DNA of 42,169 bases, from IMG/VR virus record IMGVR_UViG_3300020057_000006, positions 1-42,169 of that record, one strand, 5' to 3'. The notes beneath the pieces are model-generated. The model saw nothing but the letters and a program-made list of their open reading frames with translations, did not search any database and was not told the origin of the DNA. Origin of the DNA: a virus. Numbering within the stretch: the first letter of the stretch is position 1; the number at the start of each line of letters is the position of its first letter. Of this stretch, positions 35,510 to 42,169 are shown piece after piece. Position numbers and translations under genes: made by a program.

Positions 35510-35558
35510 AAAAAAAAAGCCCCCTAGGCTATACCTTTTCAGATATAGTCTAGAGGGC
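35510..35558 (-). terminator. Strong terminator of the late operon
   Basis: On the minus strand a 15-bp stem (35544-35558 with 35519-35533, two non-canonical positions) and a 10-nt loop are followed by nine U. It lies just past the NlpC/P60 stop (35571) and separates the late block from the 63-residue gene. Confidence 0.85.
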
Positions 35559-35570
35559 ATTTGCAGCTAT

Positions 35571-35966
35571 TTAGAGTATTTTGAAGCGTCTCCAGCCAGT
35601 AAACTCCTTCCAAGCATCCCAACGGGCCTTCTCTCGCAGAAACACCTTGTTAAAGGGCTCTCCACGAGCTTCTAGCACCCATTTATCATTCCAGAGCACT
35701 CCGACGTGGTGAGTGGGGCTATTGGGCTTCTTAAAGAAGCCTACGTCGCCTAGACGAGGATCTGCGACAGGCACCGACTGGTTATACTGGTTCATGGAGC
35801 CATCTGGCACGACAACGCCCACCTGAGCGTACAGCCACTCAACCAGCTCCGAGCAGTCAAAGGCTTTTGGGTTGGGGTCTTTCAGATTAGTTTCCACACC
35901 GAAAATGTAGGGCTTTCCTACTTGCTTCTCCCCCATTTCCTTGAATTTGCTCCAGTCAATTTTCAT
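35571..35966 (-). CDS. NlpC/P60 peptidoglycan endopeptidase
   Basis: A 131-residue single-domain NlpC/P60 enzyme. GKPYIFG, AFDCSELVEWLYAQVGV (catalytic Cys), DVGFFKK, THHVGVLWND (catalytic His) and VLEARG (third polar residue) are in family order. It would cleave stem-peptide bonds in peptidoglycan, as endolysin or virion-associated wall hydrolase. There is no signal peptide, so a holin (next but one gene) or the tail would be needed for access. It is the last late gene. Confidence 0.82.
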   Translation of the reverse strand: MKIDWSKFKEMGEKQVGKPYIFGVETNLKDPNPKAFDCSELVEWLYAQVGVVVPDGSMNQYNQSVPVADPRLGDVGFFKKPNSPTHHVGVLWNDKWVLEARGEPFNKVFLREKARWDAWKEFTGWRRFKIL

Positions 35967-36108
35967 AGTCGTCTATCTCCAGGTTGGTTTTACAAAGGCT
36001 GCATTGGCTGATAGTAAACGTCTTAGTTATCAGCCCTTTCTTCTTTTTGACGATTTTTTGAATGACGTGAACACGCTTCTCGCATTTAGGACAGAGGGGC
36101 TTTGGCAT
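35956..36108 (-). CDS. Zinc-ribbon small protein (50 aa)
   Basis: ATG 36106-36108, TGA 35956-35958, overlapping the endopeptidase start by 11 bp. It begins MPKPLCPKCEKRVHVIQKIV. CPKC and CSLC 27 residues apart with a basic middle (KKKK) make a zinc ribbon. It sits between the holin-like and endopeptidase genes. Confidence 0.55.
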   Translation of the reverse strand: MPKPLCPKCEKRVHVIQKIVKKKKGLITKTFTISQCSLCKTNLEIDDYEN

Positions 36109-36119
36109 GGTGGCACTCC

Positions 36120-36320
36120 TTAGTGAATCGTTTTAATGAGGGCTAGAATAATGCCTACAATTAAGCTTCCTGTAGAGGCTACGGCTGCTGCTACGCAGCC
36201 ATACACTCCACGCTTAATCCAAGCAATATCAGTCCTAATCTCTCCCGATTCCATAAGGTGCTGTGCCACTGCGGCTTCAATCTTCGTTAAACGAATGAGT
36301 ATGTGGGATTCTTTTGGCAT
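36120..36320 (-). CDS. XhlA-like membrane protein, holin candidate
   Basis: A 66-residue protein. A helical N-terminus (IRLTKIEAAVAQHLMESGEI) leads through DIAWIKRGVYGC to a membrane segment CVAAAVASTGSLIVGIILAL and a short basic end. DIAWIKRxVxG before the span is the style of haemolysin XhlA proteins that accompany phage lysis enzymes. It directly precedes the zinc-ribbon and endopeptidase genes, suggesting a lysis role. Confidence 0.6.
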   Translation of the reverse strand: MPKESHILIRLTKIEAAVAQHLMESGEIRTDIAWIKRGVYGCVAAAVASTGSLIVGIILALIKTIH

Positions 36321-36321
36321 G

Positions 36322-38217
36322 TTATCTATCCTTGCGCATTCTCTTGCTCTTGCTGTCGCGATCCATCAGGGATGCAGCGAGGGTTTGAGGTGTAGCATTA
36401 GTTAAATCCTTCCCAACTCGGTCAAGACCAGGGCTGAGTTTATTTGAAAGCTTGCTGACAGCTCCGACTCCTTTTGCAGCGTTCTGTGGATTAAGACCGA
36501 ATATCTTGAGAATTTGGCGTATACCAAAGTCTCCAGACGGGTTTGCTTCAGCCTCATTAATCAAGGCTTTCGTCATATCGTCCTTTACAGGAGAAACAAC
36601 ATCTTCTCCAGCCAATGCGTTCACTTGTTCCAAGGTGGGTTCAAGCTCTGTCGCGTTGATCTTCGGGCGACTTCCTGTTTTACCTGAGAAACGCACCTGA
36701 TCTAGGATGGTGGATTTGCCTGCTTCAATGTCAGCGAATTTGCTTTGTAGCTTGTCGTGGAGAGCCATCACCTCACTAAATTCTTTGTCTTTATTGCGAA
36801 GTGGGCCAGCCTCTTCCATACCGTCCAACACTTCATTAATCTTTTTTCGGTACCCCGTCAGAATCACTGCATCGTCTCCCTGAGCTTCTTTCATCTCACC
36901 GGGTTTAAACTTAACTTTAGTGTCGATCTTAGAGCGCAGTAGGTACAGCTCCTTAATGTAGTCCTCACGTGTCTGAGGAGTGGGAGGTTTTGGAGCAGCC
37001 TTCGGTTCAGGAACATCTGAAGAGAGTGCGCCTTTAGGTCTACGAAACGTCTCAGGTGCGTTAACTGGTCTGGACAATGTTCCGTCGGTGGCTGTAAACT
37101 GTGGACCATCTCCTGCGGTTTTGTATTCTGTTTTACCAACACCAGGAACACCGAATTCTGTGGATACACCTTCAGGGCCTTGCACTGTCTTAGGAGATTT
37201 GGGCGCAGGAAGGGCCAAGGTAGGCGGCTTCTCGCGAACAATCTCCGGCTCGACAACAGGTCGTTCAGGAACATCTTTCGACAGCTTTGATCTAGCTTCC
37301 ACCATAACATCATCCACGCTTGGTTTGCCGTCGCGGATACGTCTATTAGCCTTATTGGAAAGGGTTTCAGCAATTCCGAGAGACTCTTTTTCAGCTTGCA
37401 TTTTTGCGCCAGCAGACGCCTTCGCTTTTACCAGCACGTCTTGGATTTTACGAACACCTCTACCAACTGAATCAGGAGAGCCTTCAAGATTTAAAAGCTT
37501 AGGGTTTTCAGAAACTCCTCTGCCTAGATATTCTTTCAGGTTGCCCACTGCCTCAGCAATTTTAGGAGAGGCATTTTTAGCACCCTTCAGAATAGCACCA
37601 GGAGCTTTGAAAAGTCCTGTCGCTATTGGGCCAAGTGCTCCCCCAACAGCAGCGGAGCCTGCCACTTCTGCGCCATCCACCTCACCCTTCCGCTCGAATT
37701 GGTTTAGAGCACTTGATCCCGCACCAGCACTAGCACCCTGAAGTGCAGCGATACCGGCTTTCCCCACCATACCAGCACCTTTCGCAGCTTTAAGGCCTGC
37801 AATAGGAATGTATCGAGGATCGGCCATATTGCCTAAGAAGTCCCCAACTTTCTCACCATCTTTAGGAACATACCCCACCTCAGTAGCAGCGGCACCGCGC
37901 TGTAGTGAAGCGGCTAAGCTATCACCTTCAATAGCTCGCTGAGCGGCCACACCGGCACCCCTGAATCCACGCATAGGCATGCCAGTGGCATCAATGAGGT
38001 CTTTACGAGCTTCTTCATTGAACGATCCATCTTCTTTGCTGCCACCACGACGAACAGCATCAACAACGTTCATGGCTTTATCAGCAAATGAGCGTTCTGG
38101 CTTAGGAGCTTCAACAGGCGCAGGAGCACCTGCCCCGGAAGCCAGCTCTTCTAAGTCGTCATCCGATAGAGGAGTGTCTGAGCGATATACTTTTCCGTTA
38201 ATTGTATACTTAGGCAT
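36322..38217 (-). CDS. Internal virion / DNA ejection protein (631 aa)
   Basis: It begins MPKYTINGKVYRSDTPLSDD, a common N-terminal signature of podoviral internal virion proteins. Glycine/alanine-rich amphipathic segments (about 125-220, GAGMVGKAGIAALQGASAGA) could insert into membranes; the middle is Pro/Lys-rich and disordered, then helical. It is grouped with two other ejection-type proteins after the tail nozzle, like P22 gp7/gp20/gp16 or T7 gp14-16. No transglycosylase motif is evident. The role is inferred from composition and order. Confidence 0.65.
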   Translation of the reverse strand: MPKYTINGKVYRSDTPLSDDDLEELASGAGAPAPVEAPKPERSFADKAMNVVDAVRRGGSKEDGSFNEEARKDLIDATGMPMRGFRGAGVAAQRAIEGDSLAASLQRGAAATEVGYVPKDGEKVGDFLGNMADPRYIPIAGLKAAKGAGMVGKAGIAALQGASAGAGSSALNQFERKGEVDGAEVAGSAAVGGALGPIATGLFKAPGAILKGAKNASPKIAEAVGNLKEYLGRGVSENPKLLNLEGSPDSVGRGVRKIQDVLVKAKASAGAKMQAEKESLGIAETLSNKANRRIRDGKPSVDDVMVEARSKLSKDVPERPVVEPEIVREKPPTLALPAPKSPKTVQGPEGVSTEFGVPGVGKTEYKTAGDGPQFTATDGTLSRPVNAPETFRRPKGALSSDVPEPKAAPKPPTPQTREDYIKELYLLRSKIDTKVKFKPGEMKEAQGDDAVILTGYRKKINEVLDGMEEAGPLRNKDKEFSEVMALHDKLQSKFADIEAGKSTILDQVRFSGKTGSRPKINATELEPTLEQVNALAGEDVVSPVKDDMTKALINEAEANPSGDFGIRQILKIFGLNPQNAAKGVGAVSKLSNKLSPGLDRVGKDLTNATPQTLAASLMDRDSKSKRMRKDR

Positions 38218-38220
38218 TGG

Positions 38221-39201
38221 CTATTCCTCAACTTCAACAACTACTCCGCTTTTGAGCGTTTTAGAGCGTTTACCACCTGTGGCCGCTGTGTTTGGTGCAG
38301 AAGGAGCACCCGTTGATACCGGGGCAGTGTCACCCGAAGTGTCCTGATCCACCATCTGCATAACCTGATCACGCGTGACTTTAGATTGACCGGTGAATCC
38401 TTTTAATGTCCCATTCTTTCTAAAGTAGTCTATAGATAACGCCCTATGTTTCCCCATCTCTCCTAGAACTAAGGACAAACGTGCTATACGTTTTTGGTTC
38501 ATTTCCGCGGGTAGACGTGGGTTAAACGTTTGCGAGAAGATCCTTTCTCCTTCATCCTTCGTAAACTGCGCCCCTAATGTAGCCCTCAATCTCGATAGTA
38601 CGGCAGACCTGCTTGTCGCTTCCACGTCTGCTAAACCAGGATTAATAATATCTTTAAACATATCCGGAAGAAGTCCAGTGGCTCGGTTGTATCCGTCGCG
38701 TAAGGCTGATGTTTTGCCTAACGCATCTACATTGGTTTTAAGCACGCCAGCAGTGTCTGCCTCGCCGGGATTGCCATAAGCAATTTCATCCGCGTTATCT
38801 TTAGCAAACGCTTTATCTAGTGCTTCTTCTCCCGGAGTGAACGGGTTTGGAGTGTCACCACCACTTTTAGCGTTTGCAGCAACCTGCGCGGTAAGAGCAG
38901 CTAAACCAACAGGTCTCTTCCCTAGACCCATTAAGGAAGGTACTCCAGTCGCGTCAGCAGGAATTTCATTAGCGTCCTGTGCACGAATCTTGACATCCGT
39001 GTCACGCATATCGTTTGCATTTTTAGATTCTAGAATACCAAGCTCTCGCAGTTTAGCCTGAAAGTCTTGCTTACGAGTTTCAGAGTCATCTGCCATTTTC
39101 TTACCAGCTACAAAACCATCTGTACCGGCGTTAATTGAATCTCCTAAGCCCTTTGCATTATTCGCTTGGAGTAGTTCTGCTAATGATGCGTATCTAGCCA
39201 T
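38221..39201 (-). CDS. DNA ejection / internal virion protein
   Basis: 326 residues from ATG 39199-39201, chosen because GAGGTAATAAT precedes it; a longer frame would overlap the upstream gene. It begins MARYASLAELLQANNAKGLG. It is Ala/Asp/Lys-rich with long helices, a Gly/Pro linker, and no membrane span until the low-complexity C-terminus. Membership in the three-gene cluster suggests an injected protein that helps DNA cross the envelope. Confidence 0.6.
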   Translation of the reverse strand: MARYASLAELLQANNAKGLGDSINAGTDGFVAGKKMADDSETRKQDFQAKLRELGILESKNANDMRDTDVKIRAQDANEIPADATGVPSLMGLGKRPVGLAALTAQVAANAKSGGDTPNPFTPGEEALDKAFAKDNADEIAYGNPGEADTAGVLKTNVDALGKTSALRDGYNRATGLLPDMFKDIINPGLADVEATSRSAVLSRLRATLGAQFTKDEGERIFSQTFNPRLPAEMNQKRIARLSLVLGEMGKHRALSIDYFRKNGTLKGFTGQSKVTRDQVMQMVDQDTSGDTAPVSTGAPSAPNTAATGGKRSKTLKSGVVVEVEE

Positions 39202-39205
39202 ATTA

Positions 39206-40168
39206 TTACCTCTTACCGAATGTTGCGTAGCGTTGACCGTTAAACCTGTTGTTTCTCTGATATCCATCACTCGTGACATTAGGCTGGACCTGTCCACGTC
39301 CGCCAGCATCGCCGACAGCTCCACCTAATGATCCACCAATAGCAGCTCCAGGAGGACCACCAAACGCAGCACCAGCAACAGTGCCACCAACTTTCAGTAA
39401 GCTACTAAGCATTTCGGTTTTACGGTTGGCATCTGCATTAGCTTTAGCCATATCTGCCGACTGCTTGAAGCCCATAGCGTCCAAAGTGTCACCCTTACGA
39501 GTTTCTTCAACGCCTAATAGCTGTTCTGCTTCACGAATCAGCGCAGCATCACCAGATGCGTACACCTTTGCAAGGATGTCTTGATCCACTCCAAGACGAT
39601 TCTGAATAAGATTTTGATCGTAGTCATACGCCTTCTCTGTCGCTCCAATACGAGCATCTAGTGTGTTATTGACAATGTCCTGGTTTCCTTCAAACAGTTT
39701 GGAGGACGTATCAGCACTTTGCTTAATGAACGCAGAATCAGCTGATCCACGGTTTAATCCACCCGTCGCAGCAAGCTGTTCACGTAGTGCATCATTCTGA
39801 GCTGGCTGTGCCTGCATGGTGCGCCTGTACAGGGCACTGCTTAAGTTTTCACCAAGCCTGTCAGAGGATTTGCCTATATCATCCAGGAATTGGGAACTGG
39901 AAGCACGAGCAGTAGCATCCGACCTATCAGCATTACCCATAGCCTCAGCTTTATAGTTTTGTCCTGAGTTGAGCACGTTGTTCTTTAGACCGGTAGCGAG
40001 AGACGATTGTTTATTCGCGCTATCGTTAATCTGTTGAAATTGAGGCTGTACGTCTACACCAGGCCCCGATGATTTGCCCATCTTTGAAGCCATTAAAGGC
40101 GCAAGTCCGAGCGCGCCAGTGCCAGCGACTTTTCCTGCAAACTTCCCTACTTTATTAAAGAATCCCAT
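39206..40168 (-). CDS. DNA ejection / internal core protein
   Basis: 320 residues, RBS AGGAGATAAAA before ATG 40166-40168. It begins MGFFNKVGKFAGKVAGTGAL, a basic amphipathic N-terminus. The body is Gln/Asp/Ser-rich and helical. Near residues 255-290 a glycine-zipper-like stretch (VAGAAFGGPPGAAIGGSLGG) may insert into membranes. This resembles internal virion proteins such as T7 gp14 or P22 gp7. It is the first gene of the ejection cluster. Confidence 0.65.
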   Translation of the reverse strand: MGFFNKVGKFAGKVAGTGALGLAPLMASKMGKSSGPGVDVQPQFQQINDSANKQSSLATGLKNNVLNSGQNYKAEAMGNADRSDATARASSSQFLDDIGKSSDRLGENLSSALYRRTMQAQPAQNDALREQLAATGGLNRGSADSAFIKQSADTSSKLFEGNQDIVNNTLDARIGATEKAYDYDQNLIQNRLGVDQDILAKVYASGDAALIREAEQLLGVEETRKGDTLDAMGFKQSADMAKANADANRKTEMLSSLLKVGGTVAGAAFGGPPGAAIGGSLGGAVGDAGGRGQVQPNVTSDGYQRNNRFNGQRYATFGKR

Positions 40169-40177
40169 TTTTATCTC

Positions 40178-40432
40178 CTACGATAATGCGACATACTTCC
40201 ATGTCGTTAAATCTACTTTTATATACTGTCTCCACGTTCCAGACACTAAAACATAACGCACACTGCCGACTGTACCTTCAGAGCTAGTAGGCACTGTTGA
40301 GCTGGTCTGAACGTCTGCCACCAGCTCAAACAGTCTTTCTAGGTTCTCTTGAATAACTTGCGAGAAGTCATTTAAGGATTCTCTGTCAGACTCAGGAGGA
40401 GCCACTACAGGACGATACTGTTCAGAGGCCAT
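40178..40432 (-). CDS. Small tail-region protein (84 aa)
   Basis: ATG 40430-40432 overlaps the nozzle stop as TAATG. MASEQYRPVVAPPESDRESL leads into a helix (VIQENLERLFELVADVQ) and strands with an RYVLVSGTWRQYIKV motif. A small trimeric fibre-knob or needle-like tip protein would fit, but this is inference. Confidence 0.5.
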   Translation of the reverse strand: MASEQYRPVVAPPESDRESLNDFSQVIQENLERLFELVADVQTSSTVPTSSEGTVGSVRYVLVSGTWRQYIKVDLTTWKYVALS

Positions 40433-42169
40433 TATCTAGGTTCTCCATTTCTAATCCAAGCACTAAGCTTTATGGATTCAATTTGACAAGTACGCGCGTC
40501 ATTACTGACGAGCCTAACGATATGCGACGATCCGGTAGCGTTGTCTGTGGAGAATACTGGCTGGAGTCTTATGATGAACGGCATGCCGTCATTCACGGTT
40601 GTGAACGTCGTTAATCCAGTCAGCGGATTTACCATCTGCTTCCAGGTTGCGCCGTCATCTACTGAGTACTGAGGAGTGTAGGCAGCTCCAGTACCTTTTC
40701 CGGTCACGTACACTTTTCGGAGTATTTTGGTGTGTTCTGTGTCCTCGTAACTAATAGCAGCTGTCTGAATGTCTAGCTCAATATTAGTGCCTTGGTCGTC
40801 TAATCCAGTAAGCCATTTAACCACTCGGCCTTCTGTGGATCTGCCATAGTACACGTCATTGAAGAAGGACGTGAAACAGTTGATAGCTAAACCACGGTAT
40901 ACCCTAAAGTTATTATCTTTTTCAAGTTTGAATACGATGTTATTAGTCGTCTGTCCATACTCTGCGGCAGATAAGTAGTAGCTGAGCCCATCGAAGATTG
41001 ACGCAACACGGATACTCTGTGTGCTAGAGATAAACCAGTTGACAACAACGCTGTCAATGGACGCCTGAGCATCAGCAGTCGAGGTTAACGTACCTCTCCA
41101 TTGAATGAACGGGTTAACAGTGGCTGTGATATACGTTCCACTTGTCACCGTCACCCAACTAGCCCCAGCCAGTCCACCAGAGTTAGCAGCTGTTTTAACA
41201 CTCCATGTCACTGTGCCTAACGAGCCGATAGCCGCTGTGAACAGTTCCCAACCTACAGGAGTGGCACCCGTATCAATCGCAGAAGAAACTAGCGTAGAAA
41301 CCACGGTGCTTCTGAGAATAACGCTAGAGACTGACGCTGTGAGAGCATTGGCAGCGTCAGAAGTTAAGGTAATCCTTATCTTCGTGTACCGCGCAGGAGT
41401 GGCCGATCCAACTACCGAGTAGGCACTGTAAGTGCTATTATCCGAAGAGGTGGCTACTTCCGAAGAGACACTTGTACCAGTCGGAATGCTGCTTGTGACG
41501 GTAAGCGAGTTAAGTGCAGTGATGTCTGTTGTGTGGTCAATCGCCGCACTAACCCAAGTGGATGTTCCTGTAAACTTTAGTGTAGGTGCTCCTGCAATGG
41601 AGGAGTAAACGTCGTCTGTTGTAGAGAGCTGTATTTTGACTCTCCAATAACGCCTACCCGCTAACGCTACCGCTGAGCTTCCATTTAAGTTACTGTACAC
41701 CTGCGATACGTCCCACGTCGATCCGTTATTGCTACCTTCTACAGTAGTTGTGGTGGATGTTGTATATGTGCTGGTGACTGTTGTACTTGTATGTGAAATA
41801 GTTGCAGGAACAGCAGCATCTGAGTTAGTGTCATGTGTTGCAGAGGTCCATGTACCTGTGTTGGAAACAGTCGCAGACGTATAGGCGTATGTTAGGGCCA
41901 TACTAGTGCACGTTTGTCCAACACTGTCTTGAATAGACGACCAACTTGACGCATCCGCACTACGCTTTGCACTAGATCCGGATACTGATCCGCCGAAATC
42001 ACCACTCCAAGCCGAATGACTTGTACAATTAAACACAAGCCAATATGCTATGTTAGGAGCGTAAGACCAGGAGCAGGAAGTCGATTTAAATCCAGAAGCT
42101 GCTCCAGCACCTACAGTGATTGTGCCTAAGGTGGCAACTAAGCTCCCAGGATTTCCGGAGTTGTCAGAA
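40432..42169 (-). CDS. Tail nozzle protein, C-terminal part (same gene as 1-1827)
   Basis: The open frame enters from the right edge and ends at TAA 40432-40434. Bases 42042-40432 give residues 610-1145 of the protein begun at 1827. A GTG at 42034-42036 could be mistaken for a start, but it is an internal valine. Residues 610 to about 880 are Ser/Thr-rich and look like discoidin or choice-of-anchor-type beta-sandwiches. Residues from about 880 return to propeller-like sequence (SIFDGLSYYLSAAEYG, NDVYYGRSTEGRVVKWL). So a large, possibly glycan-binding, region appears to be inserted into the nozzle. The stop overlaps the next start as TAATG. Confidence 0.72.
   Translation of the reverse strand, partial: SDNSGNPGSLVATLGTITVGAGAASGFKSTSCSWSYAPNIAYWLVFNCTSHSAWSGDFGGSVSGSSAKRSADASSWSSIQDSVGQTCTSMALTYAYTSATVSNTGTWTSATHDTNSDAAVPATISHTSTTVTSTYTTSTTTTVEGSNNGSTWDVSQVYSNLNGSSAVALAGRRYWRVKIQLSTTDDVYSSIAGAPTLKFTGTSTWVSAAIDHTTDITALNSLTVTSSIPTGTSVSSEVATSSDNSTYSAYSVVGSATPARYTKIRITLTSDAANALTASVSSVILRSTVVSTLVSSAIDTGATPVGWELFTAAIGSLGTVTWSVKTAANSGGLAGASWVTVTSGTYITATVNPFIQWRGTLTSTADAQASIDSVVVNWFISSTQSIRVASIFDGLSYYLSAAEYGQTTNNIVFKLEKDNNFRVYRGLAINCFTSFFNDVYYGRSTEGRVVKWLTGLDDQGTNIELDIQTAAISYEDTEHTKILRKVYVTGKGTGAAYTPQYSVDDGATWKQMVNPLTGLTTFTTVNDGMPFIIRLQPVFSTDNATGSSHIVRLVSNDARTCQIESIKLSAWIRNGEPR
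42043..42169. repeat. Right copy of 127-bp terminal direct repeat
   Basis: This is an exact duplicate of 1-127. Base 42042 joins base 1 when the redundancy is removed, giving a 42042-bp circle. It lies wholly inside the coding frame of the tail nozzle gene. Confidence 0.93.

Noticed and set aside
36980-37741. 253-codon rightward open frame antisense to the ejection protein
   Set aside because: Low-complexity Ser/Pro/Ala composition mirrors the opposite strand; no ribosome binding site.
41999-42036. Independent tail gene starting GTG at 42036
   Set aside because: The frame continues upstream through the circular join to ATG 1827; GTG is an internal valine codon.
1-42169. Assignment to T7-like (autographivirus) or N4-like phages
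   Set aside because: Structural gene order and capsid family are reminiscent, but no single-subunit or giant virion RNA polymerase gene is present, and an integrase is.

Overview
This window is a complete, essentially closed genome of a podovirus-like temperate bacteriophage. The first 127 bases (1-127) are repeated exactly as the last 127 (42043-42169). 127 is the largest k-mer size commonly used by short-read assemblers, so this is best read as the overlap left when a circular contig is written out linearly. The unique circle is then 42042 bp, and the tail gene cut by the window edge becomes one intact 1145-codon frame across the junction. The structural order (terminase, portal, scaffold, N4-gp56-type major capsid protein, adaptor, gp12-like nozzle, then ejection proteins) is that of a short-tailed phage. 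No single-subunit RNA polymerase gene of T7 or N4 type is present, so the phage probably relies on host RNA polymerase. Good sigma70-type promoters support this. A lipobox protein and a GTA-type 3-TM holin suggest a Gram-negative host, but the species cannot be read from the sequence.

Layout. (1) Late leftward block: 14324 down to 1, across the junction, then 42042 down to 35571. It holds a DUF559-type endonuclease, a terminase-small-like protein, a small membrane protein, terminase large subunit, portal, scaffold, capsid, a repeat-domain structural protein, adaptor, fibre-like proteins, the nozzle, three probable ejection proteins, a holin-like protein and an NlpC/P60 endopeptidase. It ends at a strong terminator (35510-35558). 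(2) A rightward gene (11854-12126), followed by a hairpin-rich non-coding stretch, lies between the terminase subunits. (3) Rightward array, 14487-18068: about 16 tiny genes joined by nearly identical Shine-Dalgarno/stop/start junctions. It is driven by two related promoters and is the most unusual region of the genome. (4) Convergent gap, 18070-18750, with terminators, a 35-bp direct repeat and one small gene. (5) Early leftward block, 33192 down to 18229: small zinc-ribbon proteins, a 3D-domain protein, a sigma-region-4-like regulator, a holin, nuclease, primase-helicase, nucleotide enzymes, DNA polymerase A, exonuclease, HNH nuclease, an exported trypsin-like protease and an RNA-ligase-family enzyme. 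(6) Switch and integration module, 33290-35204: overlapping divergent promoters, a small putative regulator, a tyrosine recombinase, an array of CGTACAGA repeats and a complete tRNA-Ala gene with its own promoter.

How it fits together. The overlapping promoters at 33290-33329 plausibly choose between rightward expression (regulator and integrase) and the leftward early operon. The early operon supplies replication (primase-helicase, PolA, exonuclease, dNMP kinase) and a sigma-like protein that could activate the late block. An AT-rich palindrome with two iteron arrays at 31239-31383 is a candidate origin. CATATG palindromes, and a three-copy element containing the CGTTACA core, recur at control regions and may be sites for a phage regulator. 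All functions are inferred by reading motifs; no database search was run.
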